A stretch of 64,000 nucleotides of DNA from Clostridiales bacterium. GTDB lineage: Bacteria > Bacillota > Clostridia > Lachnospirales > CAG-274. The stretch lies in NCBI GenBank assembly GCA_021204175.1, contig JAJPZT010000059.1:1-64000 (forward strand), read 5' to 3'. Below, in pieces: positions 1 through 9,617 of the stretch. The notes under the pieces are model-generated. The model saw only the letters and a program-made list of their open reading frames with translations, was not told the origin of the DNA and made no database searches. Within the stretch, counting starts at the first letter, position 1. Each line of letters begins with the position of its first letter. The translations under genes and the position numbers were made by a program.

Positions 1-84
1 GCAAATGATTTTATACTTAAAATAAATGAAAATATATAGTTTTCATATTAACTTATACAAACAAAAATAGTTTAGGAGTATTAA

Positions 85-333
85 ATGAGCAAGAAAGACA
101 AGTTAATCGAAAAACTGCTAAAACTTCCTAAAGATTTTACCTTTGCCGAAATGGAAACTCTTTTATCTTATTATGGATATGCCTTAAAGCAAGGTAAGGG
201 TTCGGCTGTTAAATTTATAAAAGAAGGTTCAAGTGAAGTTATAAATTTCCATAAACCTCACCCTGACGGTGTATTGAAAAAATATATTTTGGAACAGGTT
301 ATATCAAAACTGCAAAAGGAAGGGTTATTATGA
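85..333 (+). CDS. hicA: HicA-family toxin (mRNA interferase), type II toxin-antitoxin
   Basis: 82 aa ORF with dsRBD-like HicA pattern (FTFAEMETLLSYYGYALKQGKGSAVKF...HKPHPDGVLKKYIL); overlaps the downstream HicB-like ORF. Confidence 0.8.
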   Translation: MSKKDKLIEKLLKLPKDFTFAEMETLLSYYGYALKQGKGSAVKFIKEGSSEVINFHKPHPDGVLKKYILEQVISKLQKEGLL

Positions 334-647
334 ATAATTTATTGTCTTATAAAAACTATTACGGAACAGTTGAATATTCCGCCGCAGATGACTGTCTTTT
401 CGGAAAGGTTACGGGCGTAAAGTCTCTAATCTCCTACGAGGGAAGTTCTTTGAACGAGTTAAAATCAGACTTCGAAAATGCGGTTGATGAATATTTAGAG
501 GACTGCAAAGAAAGAAATGTAACTCCCGAGATTTCAATAGCCCAGCCCATTGAAGAAGATACTGTTGCTGAATGGGTTGAAACAATAATAAAAATTTTAG
601 CCCCCAAGGGTAAGACTCTTGCGGTAGTTCCCATTGAAAACAAATAA
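330..647 (+). CDS. hicB: HicB-family antitoxin
   Basis: YYGTVEYSAADDCLFGKVTGVKSLISYEGSSLNELKSDFENAVDEYLEDC is a typical HicB partial RNase-H fold; ATG overlaps the hicA stop. Confidence 0.8.
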   Translation: MNNLLSYKNYYGTVEYSAADDCLFGKVTGVKSLISYEGSSLNELKSDFENAVDEYLEDCKERNVTPEISIAQPIEEDTVAEWVETIIKILAPKGKTLAVVPIENK

Positions 648-653
648 AACAAA

Positions 654-698
654 AGGCTGTGAAAAGATTTTACTCAATTCACAGCCGTTTTTATTGCT
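654..698 (+). terminator. Rho-independent terminator after hicAB
   Basis: AGGCTGTGAA...TTCACAGCC followed by GTTTTTATT. Confidence 0.6.
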
Positions 699-716
699 TA
701 TTTTTATTGCATTTGA

Positions 717-1844
717 TTAGCCTATAACTCTTACCTTAACAACGCCCTCCAAAGCCTGAGCCTTTTCGGCTGCTTCTTCGGCTTTGTCGCCTGCGGCGAT
801 AATTGTGTAGGAATATGCTCCCTTGGAAGCCTGAGCGGTTTCGCTGCCCTCGGGGGCTGTCTTTAAAATTTCGTCAGTGTCGGCGTCCTTAGCCAAAACG
901 CAAACCTTTGCCTTATCCGAATTTAAAGACAGGTCGGGATAATTTACGGAGTGGGTAATATTGCCCTTTTCCAAATAATCCATAATTTCATTAGCCGCCA
1001 TAACCGCACAGTTATCCTCGGCTTCGGGGGTGGAAGCTCCCAAATGGGGAAGAGTAATTACGTTGGGCGTGCCAATTATATCGTCATTGGGGAAGTCCGT
1101 AACATAACAGCTTACCTTGCCTGCGGAAAGAGCCGCCTTAATGGCTTCTGTGTCCACAAGCTCACCTCTTGCAAGGTTAATAACCCTTACTCCGTCCTTA
1201 GCCTCAGCAAGAGCCTCTGCGTTAATCATACCCTTAGTGTCACGCATAAAGGGAACATGAATTGTTATGTAGTCTGAATTTTTATAGATTTCGTCAAGGT
1301 CTGTTATTTTAACATTGCCCTCAACTGCCTTAGCTGATTTTTCAGAAAGATAAGGGTCATAGCCCAAAACAGTCATACCCAAAGCCTTAGCTGCGTTGGC
1401 TACCAAAACGCCTATTGCGCCTAAGCCTATAACGCCAAGTGTCTTTCCCATAATTTCAGGACCTGCAAACTGAGCCTTTCCCTTTTCTACCTTAGCTGCT
1501 GCGTCCTCAGAAAGTGTCTGAGTCCAGTTATAGCCGCCTACGATATTTCTTGAAGAAATAAGAAGGGCTGTTAAAACAAGCTCCTTAACTGCGTTTGCGT
1601 TAGCACCGGGTGTATTGAAAACAACAATACCCTTGTCTGCGCACTTGTCAAGAGGAATATTGTTTACCCCTGCGCCGCAGCGGGCAACTGCCAACAAGCT
1701 GTCGGGCAGTGTCATATCGTGCATTTTAAAGCTGCGGAGAAGAATACCGTCGGGGTTTTCAACGCCGTCGCCGTAGCTGTAGTTTTCGGTGAGAACACTT
1801 AAGCCCACCTTTGAAATTTTATTCAGTGTCAAAATATTATACAT
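717..1844 (-). CDS. serA: D-3-phosphoglycerate dehydrogenase
   Basis: 375 aa; NAD-binding GKTLGVIGLGAIGVLVANAA, RGELVDTEAI, C-terminal ACT-like region; adjacent to serC. Confidence 0.9.
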   Translation of the reverse strand: MYNILTLNKISKVGLSVLTENYSYGDGVENPDGILLRSFKMHDMTLPDSLLAVARCGAGVNNIPLDKCADKGIVVFNTPGANANAVKELVLTALLISSRNIVGGYNWTQTLSEDAAAKVEKGKAQFAGPEIMGKTLGVIGLGAIGVLVANAAKALGMTVLGYDPYLSEKSAKAVEGNVKITDLDEIYKNSDYITIHVPFMRDTKGMINAEALAEAKDGVRVINLARGELVDTEAIKAALSAGKVSCYVTDFPNDDIIGTPNVITLPHLGASTPEAEDNCAVMAANEIMDYLEKGNITHSVNYPDLSLNSDKAKVCVLAKDADTDEILKTAPEGSETAQASKGAYSYTIIAAGDKAEEAAEKAQALEGVVKVRVIG

Positions 1845-1884
1845 TAATGAAAACTCCCTTTTATCTTTTCAAATCTCTCTCTGA

Positions 1885-2973
1885 TTACTTATTATCCTTT
1901 TCAAATTTTGCCATAAAGCCGGTAAGAGCCTTTACGCCTTCAATAGGCATAGCGTTATAAATAGATGCTCTCATACCGCCTACTGTTCTGTGACCCTTAA
2001 GGTTTACAAGGCCGGCTGCAGTTGCTTCTTTAATGAATTTAGCTTCCAAATCCTTGTCGCCGTTCTGTGAAACGAAAGGAACGTTCATAAGAGAACGGTC
2101 TTTGGGAACAACCGTACCCTTGAACATTGAAGAATTATCCAAATAATCATAAAGAATACCGGCTTTTTCTTCGTTTATTTTCTGCATTTCGGCTACGCCG
2201 CCCATATCCTTAAGCCATTCAAAGACCATTTTTGCAATATAAATTGCATAGCAGGGAGGTGTATTGTAAAGTGAGCCGTTGTCTGCGTGGGTTTTATAGT
2301 CAAGCATTGTAGGAGTAATGTCCATAGCCTTGCCTAAAAGATCCTCTCTTGCGATTACGATTGTTACTCCGGCAGGGCCTACGTTTTTCTGAGCACCGGC
2401 AAAAATAAGACCGTACTTTGAAACGTCAACAACCTCAGACATAATACATGAGGAAAGGTCTGCTACAAGAGGAACACTGCCTGTATCGGGAAGTGTTGTG
2501 TAGCGTGTGCCGTAGATTGTGTTGTTCTGGCAGATATAGAAATAGTCTGCGTCGGGGGTAAAATCAGCCTTGTTAAGAACGGGTATATATGAGAAAACCT
2601 TGTCCTCAGACGAAGCCACAATGTTTACACTGCCGTATTTTGAAGCCTCGGCAGCCGCCTTTTTAGCCCACTGACCTGTTTTAACATAGTCGGCCTTTTT
2701 TGAGCCGTTAAAAAGATTTAAAGCAACCATTGCAAACTGAGTGGAGCCACCGCCCTGAACAAACATAACCTTATAGTTATCGGGTATGTTCATAAGCTCT
2801 CTCAACAGCTTTTCGGCGTCTTTAATAATATCGTCATAAGCCTTTGAACGGTGGCTCATCTCCATAACCGACATTCCCGTATCGCCGTAGCAAAGCATTT
2901 CCTTTTGCGCTTTTTCAAGAACAGGCAGGGGAAGCATTGAAGGACCTGCCGAAAAATTGTATACTCTGTTCAT
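1885..2973 (-). CDS. serC: phosphoserine aminotransferase
   Basis: [38 protein letters not shown]-lysine motif. Confidence 0.95.
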   Translation of the reverse strand: MNRVYNFSAGPSMLPLPVLEKAQKEMLCYGDTGMSVMEMSHRSKAYDDIIKDAEKLLRELMNIPDNYKVMFVQGGGSTQFAMVALNLFNGSKKADYVKTGQWAKKAAAEASKYGSVNIVASSEDKVFSYIPVLNKADFTPDADYFYICQNNTIYGTRYTTLPDTGSVPLVADLSSCIMSEVVDVSKYGLIFAGAQKNVGPAGVTIVIAREDLLGKAMDITPTMLDYKTHADNGSLYNTPPCYAIYIAKMVFEWLKDMGGVAEMQKINEEKAGILYDYLDNSSMFKGTVVPKDRSLMNVPFVSQNGDKDLEAKFIKEATAAGLVNLKGHRTVGGMRASIYNAMPIEGVKALTGFMAKFEKDNK

Positions 2974-3006
2974 TTTTTAGTCTCCTCCAAAAAAAGATTT
3001 TTAATC

Positions 3007-3035
3007 ATTATACTACATCACATTTAATTCGTCAA
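3007..3035 (-). promoter_or_regulatory. Sigma-A type promoter for serC-serA
   Basis: On the minus strand TTGACG-17 bp-TATAAT upstream of serC. Confidence 0.6.
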
Positions 3036-3166
3036 ATAAAATTTACAGTTTTCTTACTGTTTCTTGCTTTTATAAAAACATAAGCCTTTTCGGCACAGTT
3101 AAAACCTACCAAAAAGGTTCGTAAATCATAGTGATATATTTATGAAAATTTTATGTAAATTTTCTC

Positions 3167-3195
3167 TTGCAGAAATTATATTCTTGTAGTATACT
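3167..3195 (+). promoter_or_regulatory. Sigma-A type promoter for metNIQ
   Basis: TTGCAG-17 bp-TATACT. Confidence 0.5.
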
Positions 3196-3306
3196 AAGTT
3201 AAATATTTCCTTAAGAAAAGGCTCCCCTTGAGGGGATCAAACCTTTTGGTGTACAACAGAAAAATTTTTATTTTAAATAGAGTGTAAAGTATGGGAGTTG
3301 ATTTTT

Positions 3307-4332
3307 ATGGCTGCCGAAAAGACGGTTATAATTAAAAATCTATATAAAACCTACGGCGAGGGCTCTTCTAAGGTAGAAGCCCTTAAGGATATAAATATTG
3401 AGATTGAACGGGGAGAAATTTTCGGAATAATCGGGCTTTCCGGCGCAGGGAAAAGCTCTCTTGTAAGATGTATAAATCTTCTTGAGGTTCCTGAGCGGGG
3501 CGAAGTGTTTATTAACGGAAAGGACATAACCAAAATAAGCAAGAAGGAGCTCAGAGCCGAGCGAAAGAACATAGGCATGATTTTTCAGCACTTTAACCTG
3601 CTTATGAATTCAACGGTTTATGACAACATAGCCTTCCCTCTTAAGCTTATTAAGACCCCCAAGGAGCAAATAGACAAAAGGGTCGGCGAGCTTCTTGAAA
3701 TCGTAGGGCTTGCGGATAAAAAGGACGTTTATCCGGCTCAGCTTTCCGGCGGACAAAAGCAAAGAGTGGGCATAGCCAGAGCCATAGCCACACAGCCTGA
3801 CATAATTATGTGCGATGAAGCCACCTCGGCTCTTGACCCCGAAACAACAAAGTCCATTTTGCAGCTTATTAAGGAAATCAACCAAAGCCTTAAAGTAACC
3901 GTTATTATAATCACCCACGAAATGGAGGTTATAAAACAGGTCTGCGACAGAGTGGCAGTTCTTGACAGCGGTTCGGTTGTGGAAACCGGAAGCGTTTCAG
4001 ATGTTTATATTAACCCTAAAACAGAAACCGCCAAGAAATTTTTTAAGTCAGTTGACCTTGAGCTTGACAACAGAGTTTACAACAAAGCCCTTAATGAAGG
4101 CGGAACGGTTATTCAGGCGATTTTCAGAGGGGACAAGTCTACAGACCCCTACATAAGCCAAATGATAAAGCAGTTTGACGTAGAAGCCGCCATTCTTTTG
4201 GGCAATATTCAAAGTATGGAAAATATGCTTGTGGGAACTCTCGTTTTGAGAGTTGACGGAAAAGAAGAAAACGTAAAAGCCGCCGTAAATTATCTTAAGG
4301 ATAACGGCGTAATTGTGGAGGTGGTTAAATGA
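3307..4332 (+). CDS. metN: methionine ABC transporter ATP-binding protein
   Basis: Walker A GLSGAGKSSLVRCINLL, LSGGQKQRVGIARA, NIL domain at C-terminus; followed by MetI and MetQ. Confidence 0.93.
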   Translation: MAAEKTVIIKNLYKTYGEGSSKVEALKDINIEIERGEIFGIIGLSGAGKSSLVRCINLLEVPERGEVFINGKDITKISKKELRAERKNIGMIFQHFNLLMNSTVYDNIAFPLKLIKTPKEQIDKRVGELLEIVGLADKKDVYPAQLSGGQKQRVGIARAIATQPDIIMCDEATSALDPETTKSILQLIKEINQSLKVTVIIITHEMEVIKQVCDRVAVLDSGSVVETGSVSDVYINPKTETAKKFFKSVDLELDNRVYNKALNEGGTVIQAIFRGDKSTDPYISQMIKQFDVEAAILLGNIQSMENMLVGTLVLRVDGKEENVKAAVNYLKDNGVIVEVVK

Positions 4333-5021
4333 GGGAGTTTTTTGAAGAAAGCTTAAAAAGCCCCGAATATTGGGCCGACATTCACAAAATAATAACACCT
4401 GCCGTCGGCAGTACAATTTATATGGTGTTCTTTTCAAGCCTTTTTTCTATAGTAATAGGCTGTATTTTAGGCATAATATTATATGTAACCCAAAAGGACA
4501 ACATTTTGGAGAATGCCCCGGTTAATAACATTATAGGCACAATCGTAAATATAGGCAGGTCTGTTCCTTTCGTTATTCTTATGATTGCGGTGTTCCCTCT
4601 TTCAAAGTTCATTGTGGGCACCAGCATAGGCTCTACCGCTTCCATAGTGCCCCTTACGGTTGCCGCTATACCATTTGTGGCAAGACTTATAGAAACCTCT
4701 CTTAACGAGCTTGACAAGGGTATTATAGAAGCTTCTGTTTCTATGGGTGCAAACGAAGCCCAAATCATAACAAAGGTTATGCTGCCCGAGGCTGCGCCCT
4801 CTATAATTTCCGGCATAACCATTACCATAATAAACATTATAGGCTACTCCGCTATGGCAGGCACCATCGGCGGCGGCGGTTTGGGAGACGTCTGTATAAG
4901 ATACGGCTATCAGAGGTCGAGAACGGACATCCTCATTTACAGCGTAATTATAATGATTGTTATGGTTCAGATAATTCAGTGCATAGGCAACTTCTTTGCA
5001 AGAAGGCTTGACAAGCGCTGA
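4329..5021 (+). CDS. metI: methionine ABC transporter permease
   Basis: ABC permease EAA region, SAMAGTIGGGGLGDVCIRYGYQR typical of MetI. Confidence 0.93.
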   Translation: MREFFEESLKSPEYWADIHKIITPAVGSTIYMVFFSSLFSIVIGCILGIILYVTQKDNILENAPVNNIIGTIVNIGRSVPFVILMIAVFPLSKFIVGTSIGSTASIVPLTVAAIPFVARLIETSLNELDKGIIEASVSMGANEAQIITKVMLPEAAPSIISGITITIINIIGYSAMAGTIGGGGLGDVCIRYGYQRSRTDILIYSVIIMIVMVQIIQCIGNFFARRLDKR

Positions 5022-5092
5022 TAAACAAATAATTTTTTATGTCTACCGGCAATTCAATTTGCAAAAATTTTTATATAAAAGGAGTTTTTAAA

Positions 5093-5959
5093 ATGAAAAG
5101 AAAATTAAGCTTTGCTGCATTACTTCTTACAGCAGTATTTGCATTTACAGCCTGCGGCGGAAGCAGCGATACAGCAGTTGACGAAACAGCCGCTGAAGCA
5201 GAAGCCGAGGGTGAAGAAGCCGCTGCAGAGGATGACGGCGAGGTCGTTACCCTTAAGGTTGGCGCAACAGCTGTTCCTCACGCTGAGATTTTAAACGAGG
5301 TTGTCGATGATTTGGCAGAAGAAGGCATTGACCTTCAGGTTGTTGAATTCTCAGACTACACACTTATCAACAAAGCCCTTGTTGAAGGCGAGGTAGACGC
5401 AAACTACTTCCAGCATCAGCCCTATCTTGACGAATTTATCGAAGAAAGCGGCGCAGATCTCGTTTCTGCCGGCGGTATTCACATCGAACCTATGGGAGTT
5501 TATTCAGAAACACTTGAGTCTCTTGACGAACTTAAGGACGGCGACAAAGTGGGTATTCCCAATGACGCTACAAACGAAGGCAGAGCTCTTCTCCTTCTTC
5601 AGAGCGAGGGTCTTATAACTCTTGCAAGTGATTCTCTTACACAGACACCTGCCGACATAGTTGAAAACAATCTTAACCTTGAATTTGTTGAGCTTGCAGC
5701 TGAACAGCTTCCCAGAACATTAAGCGAAACAACAATTTCGGTTATTAACACAAACTATGCTCTTGAAGGCGGTCTTTCACCCAGCGAAGACTCAATCGCT
5801 ATGGAAGCCGGAGATTCTCCTTATGTAAACATCGTAGCAGTAAGATCAGAGGACGCCGACAGCGAAACAATTGCTAAGCTTATGGCAGCTCTTCAGTCTG
5901 ACGAAGTAAGAACCTTCATTAATGAAAGCTATAACGGCGAGGTTGTTCCCGTCTTCTAA
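5093..5959 (+). CDS. metQ: MetQ/NlpA-family substrate-binding lipoprotein
   Basis: Lipobox FAFTACGG; VGATAVPHAEILNEV, DANYFQHQPYLDEF; ATG at 5093 preceded by AAAGGAG. Confidence 0.93.
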   Translation: MKRKLSFAALLLTAVFAFTACGGSSDTAVDETAAEAEAEGEEAAAEDDGEVVTLKVGATAVPHAEILNEVVDDLAEEGIDLQVVEFSDYTLINKALVEGEVDANYFQHQPYLDEFIEESGADLVSAGGIHIEPMGVYSETLESLDELKDGDKVGIPNDATNEGRALLLLQSEGLITLASDSLTQTPADIVENNLNLEFVELAAEQLPRTLSETTISVINTNYALEGGLSPSEDSIAMEAGDSPYVNIVAVRSEDADSETIAKLMAALQSDEVRTFINESYNGEVVPVF

Positions 5960-5981
5960 TTAATCCTAAATAATACTAAAG

Positions 5982-6018
5982 AAAGCTTCTTCCCGAAATT
6001 CTGAGAAGAAGCTTTTTT
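5982..6018 (+). terminator. Rho-independent terminator after metNIQ
   Basis: AAAGCTTCTTC...GAAGAAGCTTTTTT. Confidence 0.75.
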
Positions 6019-6034
6019 ATTTGTTTAAATATTT

Positions 6035-6571
6035 TCAGTTTAAAATTAAACGGGCGATATTCACCATTTTTTCGCCTGTATTCATACTCTTGGTCTGCAT
6101 ATATCTGTGAGCCTGCTCCTCAGACATATGATATTTATGAATTAAAACGGCTTTAGCCTGCTGAATTATTATTTCTTCATTTTCCGTTCTGAAACGGTTA
6201 TGTATAAGACTGCCGTGATTGTCTAAGTTTATAAGCGTTGAAACAGAGTAAATAAGGTCTGTTCTGTTAAGGGGTATGGAAAGCTTAAAAACCCTGTTGT
6301 CGGGGAGGTCGTCTAAAAAGCCTATTGAGCCTATAGCCACAATATGAAAATATTCGGGAATGTAGTCGATTATATCAAGAAGAACGGTGTCTTTAAACTT
6401 CGGTCCGCAGACAATTATTCCGTCCTCATAGTGATTGAGCTTTGCCAAAAGGTCGGCGCCTGTATGTGTTGTAAAGTTGGGATAAATCCCTCCCGATTTA
6501 AGCATAGCGGCAACCTTGCCCGCTGTCTTGTCACTGCCGAAGGCAATGAAAACATTGTTATTTATAATCAT
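6035..6571 (-). CDS. ANTAR-domain response regulator (NasT/NitR-like putative transcription antiterminator)
   Basis: C-terminal IIQQAKAVLIHKYHMSEEQAHRYMQTKSMNTGEKMVNIARLILN matches the ANTAR pattern; located downstream of glnA on the same strand. Confidence 0.85.
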   Translation of the reverse strand: MIINNNVFIAFGSDKTAGKVAAMLKSGGIYPNFTTHTGADLLAKLNHYEDGIIVCGPKFKDTVLLDIIDYIPEYFHIVAIGSIGFLDDLPDNRVFKLSIPLNRTDLIYSVSTLINLDNHGSLIHNRFRTENEEIIIQQAKAVLIHKYHMSEEQAHRYMQTKSMNTGEKMVNIARLILN

Positions 6572-6988
6572 TTTTCAAACTCCTTTTGGTTATTTGGGGT
6601 TGTTCTAATATACTTATACTGTTTCAAAAACTTATATATTTATCAGGCAACACCTTTATTATACTTATGGGGATTTTCTTTGTCAATAGAAAATTGGCTT
6701 CAAAGGCTGATTATTCGACCTATGAAACAAGACGGTGATTATAGGTTTAAAGTTATAACCGATTCAACATTTTTTTGCTTTTATTAATACAAAATATTTT
6801 AGCTTTATTAATATACATAATAAAGTAACCGTCAAGTCTTTGCTGGGGAAATGACGGTTATCTATTAATAATCATTAAACTTAGCAGGGTTTAACTAAAG
6901 TTATTCCCTTTTATATTTTTATAATATCACACAAACCTTAAACTGTCAAGGTTTAACTAATGTAGAACATCAAAGGCGGTATTTATCA

Positions 6989-7135
6989 GTGGTTAAAGAA
7001 TTTGTTGCTTACTGCCGAAAATTATTAAGGGTACTTAATGAGTTAGAAACAGCCCTTGAAAATGATGAAATTAATTCGGCAAAGAGAATCGTTAAAGAGC
7101 TAAAGGAAGATACTCAAAAAGATATTGAGGTATAA
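6989..7135 (+). CDS. Putative 48-aa small protein (GTG start)
   Basis: VVKEFVAYCRKLLRVLNELETALENDEINSAKRIVKELKEDTQKDIEV; AAAGGCGG upstream as possible RBS; followed by a terminator-like hairpin. Below the length cut-off of the supplied ORF track. Confidence 0.4.
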   Translation: MVKEFVAYCRKLLRVLNELETALENDEINSAKRIVKELKEDTQKDIEV

Positions 7136-7138
7136 AAC

Positions 7139-7171
7139 AAAGCCCCCTTACAGAGCAAGGAGGCTTTTTGA
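7139..7171 (+). terminator. Rho-independent terminator
   Basis: AAAGCCCCCTTacagagcAAGGAGGCTTTTT. Confidence 0.65.
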
Positions 7172-7189
7172 TTACATTTTTTTATTCTA

Positions 7190-8539
7190 TTAATAAGCGA
7201 AGAGATAGTTGTCAAGCTCCCACTGAGAAATACTCATACGGAAAGCGTCCCATTCAACCTTCTTCATCTTCTTAAAGCAGTTATAAGCGTGGTTTCCGAG
7301 AACGTCCTTAACCAAGGGATCTTTATCCATAGCCTTAATAGCTGCATCCAGGCTTCCGGGAAGGTTATCAACACCGAGAGCGTCTCTTTCTTCCTGTGTT
7401 GAAGCGAAAAGGTTAATATCAACAGAGTCTCTGATCTTCATATTCTTTTCGATACCGTCAAGACCTGCGGCTATACAGCATGCAAGGCAAAGGTAGGGGT
7501 TTGTTGAGGGGTCGGGGCTTCTGAGCTCACAACGTGTACCCATTCCTCTTGAAGCAGGGATACGAATAATATCTGAACGGTTTGAAGCCGACCAAGCGAT
7601 ATAACAGGGAGCCTCATAATCGGGAACAAGTCTCTTATAGGAGTTTACCAAAGGATTGGTAATAGCAGTAATTGCCTTAACGTGTGTCAAAACGCCTTCG
7701 ATATAGCTGTAAGCAACAGATGAAAGCTCAAGACCGTTAGGATCTTCGGGGTCATAGAAAGCGTTTACTGTCTTTCCGTCCTTCTTTGTCATAAGTGACA
7801 TATTTGTGTGCATACCTGAGCCGTTGATACCGAATTTAGGCTTGGGCATAAATGTTGCATGAAGACCGTACTTCTTGGCAATTGTCTTAACGGTTGTTCT
7901 GAATGTAACAACATAGTCTGCTGTTGTAACGGCGTCCTCATATTTAAAGTCGATTTCGTGCTGACCAGGAGCAACCTCGTGGTGAGAAGCCTCGATTACA
8001 TAGCCCATTTTTTCAAGAGCAAGACAGATTTCACGGCGGCAGTCAACAGCTAAGTCAACGGGAGCAAGGTCAAAGTAGCCTGCTGTATCGTTTACGTTTT
8101 CTGTGGGGTAGCCGTCCTCGTCTGTATGGAAAAGGAAAAATTCGCACTCGTTGCCGATGTTTACTGTGTAGCCCATATCGGCTGCTTTCTTAACAACTCT
8201 CTTAAGTATTCCTCTGGGGTCGCCTTCAAATGGTTCTCCTGCAGGAGTATAAACATCACAGATGAAACGTGCAACCTTGCCGTGCTGGGATCTCCGGGGG
8301 TAGATTACGAAAGTGTCAAGGTCGGGCTTCAAATACATATCGGACTCGTCGATTTTAACAAAGCCTTCGATTGAAGAGCCGTCAAACATCATACCGTTGT
8401 CCAAAACACTCTCAAGAGAGGAACGAACGATAGCTACGTTTTTGGGCTGACCTGCTATGTCTGTAAACTGAAGTCTTATAAACTTAACATCTTCTTCATC
8501 ACACATTCTGATAATGTCTTCTTTACTATACTTTGACAT
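7190..8539 (-). CDS. glnA: type I glutamine synthetase
   Basis: MFDGSSIEGF, NPLVNSYKRLVPDYEAPCYIAWS, NRSDIIRIPASRG. Confidence 0.97.
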   Translation of the reverse strand: MSKYSKEDIIRMCDEEDVKFIRLQFTDIAGQPKNVAIVRSSLESVLDNGMMFDGSSIEGFVKIDESDMYLKPDLDTFVIYPRRSQHGKVARFICDVYTPAGEPFEGDPRGILKRVVKKAADMGYTVNIGNECEFFLFHTDEDGYPTENVNDTAGYFDLAPVDLAVDCRREICLALEKMGYVIEASHHEVAPGQHEIDFKYEDAVTTADYVVTFRTTVKTIAKKYGLHATFMPKPKFGINGSGMHTNMSLMTKKDGKTVNAFYDPEDPNGLELSSVAYSYIEGVLTHVKAITAITNPLVNSYKRLVPDYEAPCYIAWSASNRSDIIRIPASRGMGTRCELRSPDPSTNPYLCLACCIAAGLDGIEKNMKIRDSVDINLFASTQEERDALGVDNLPGSLDAAIKAMDKDPLVKDVLGNHAYNCFKKMKKVEWDAFRMSISQWELDNYLFAY

Positions 8540-8584
8540 ATAATTATCTCCTTTCAGATTTATGTAACTGTAATTAAACTAAAA

Positions 8585-8626
8585 AAGGACGTAATACAAA
8601 CGCGTAAGCGAATGTATTACGTCCTT
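8585..8626 (-). terminator. Promoter-proximal attenuator/terminator hairpin in the glnA leader
   Basis: Minus strand AAGGACGTAATACA-ttcgcttacgcgtt-TGTATTACGTCCTT + TTTT: perfect 14-bp stem with U-tract. Confidence 0.75.
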
Positions 8627-8635
8627 GTTGTTTAT

Positions 8636-8664
8636 ATTATATTCAAAGAGCTGTGTTTTGTCAA
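8636..8664 (-). promoter_or_regulatory. Consensus sigma-A promoter of glnA
   Basis: Minus strand TTGACA-17 bp-TATAAT. Confidence 0.85.
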
Positions 8665-8754
8665 CAGTTTTTTGCCTTCGGTAATAATTTTGTGCATTTT
8701 TAATAAAAAGATTAAAAATAAATAAAAAGCTTCGTGAATTTTTCAGGGATTATT

Positions 8755-9216
8755 TTACGTAAATGAGTTGAAAACCTCTTCCAAGTCCTTTGAATTATCG
8801 CAGACCGCCAAGAGCGTCAGCGTGTCTCGGGTTTTAAAAAGATGATTTTCTATTTTTTTGCTTTCCTCGGGGTAGTCCTTATAGGTTGATGTGAGATTTA
8901 TAAGAACGTTTGACAAAGACTTTTCTATGTTTTCAACAGATGTTCTGTCCTTGCCCTTAACAAGAATTATTTTGTCCGGCTTTCCGTTTTCCGATGAGGT
9001 TATAACATAGCCCTCTTCAATATCCGAAGGGTTTAAGCCGTAGCGTTCCGCAATGTTTATGTCCGAAAGGCTTTCCACGGTTTCCTCCGCAAGAGAAGTG
9101 CCTGCTGCCAAAAGAGCTATGCCCTCTGCGGCTTCCGTGTTTTCTATTGTTGGGCGGCTGCACGCCGTTAAAAGCATACACCCCGTAAGCATTAACGCAA
9201 AATATATTTTTCTCAA
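8755..9216 (-). CDS. DUF4358-like lipoprotein
   Basis: Lipobox MLLTACSR; pattern resembles small DUF4358 lipoproteins of Clostridia. Confidence 0.6.
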   Translation of the reverse strand: MRKIYFALMLTGCMLLTACSRPTIENTEAAEGIALLAAGTSLAEETVESLSDINIAERYGLNPSDIEEGYVITSSENGKPDKIILVKGKDRTSVENIEKSLSNVLINLTSTYKDYPEESKKIENHLFKTRDTLTLLAVCDNSKDLEEVFNSFT

Positions 9217-9362
9217 AAAAACATCTCCCCAGAGTTATTGAAGAAAGCTTTTTTATAAGCCTTTCCTCAATATAGATTATTTGCACTTACAGAGATTTTT
9301 ATGCAAAAAATTGCTGCGCTTTTCTTGTTTATTTTTACATTTTCTGCTATGTATATACCACA

Positions 9363-9542
9363 TACTATAAAAGTCGATTGCTGCGTGCTTCGCACTTTCG
9401 CAATCGCCGCCGGCATTCGTAATCCGCTCATTTTCATATAGAAAATGGCTACTTACTCATACCGGTTAGGTTCTCTAATGCCCAATCATTTATGCAAGCA
9501 AGCTTGCCTATCTGATTGTCCATTGAGAACGCTTTTATAGTA
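9363..9542. other. Structured intergenic element (multi-hairpin, closed by an 11-bp inverted repeat)
   Basis: TACTATAAAAG (9363-9373) pairs with CTTTTATAGTA (9532-9542); inside are CGATTGC...GCAATCG, CATTTTCatataGAAAATG and GTTCTC..AATG..CAATC/GATTG..CATT.GAGAAC stems; no ORF. Confidence 0.55.
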
Positions 9543-9617
9543 AATGGTTGGACAGAGTAATAAACGGCAATCAGCCTAAGGAATAAACCACCTTTTAAAT
9601 GGTTTATAACCAACATA

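Noticed and set aside
951-1277. Antisense ORF within serA and the many similar ORFs opposite confident genes (e.g. 3340-3591, 4048-4437, 22051-22416, 62244-63143)
   Set aside because: They lie entirely opposite well-supported coding regions, have odd composition and no domain signal.
3196-3306. SAM riboswitch (S-box) in the metNIQ leader
   Set aside because: Only a simple AAAAGG-CTCCCCTTGAGGGG-CCTTTT hairpin is present, without S-box core motifs or a clear terminator; it looks more like a partial dispersed repeat.
6344-6787. Plus-strand 147-aa ORF overlapping the ANTAR gene
   Set aside because: Overlaps the ANTAR gene in antisense and extends into AT-rich intergenic sequence; no RBS or domain support.
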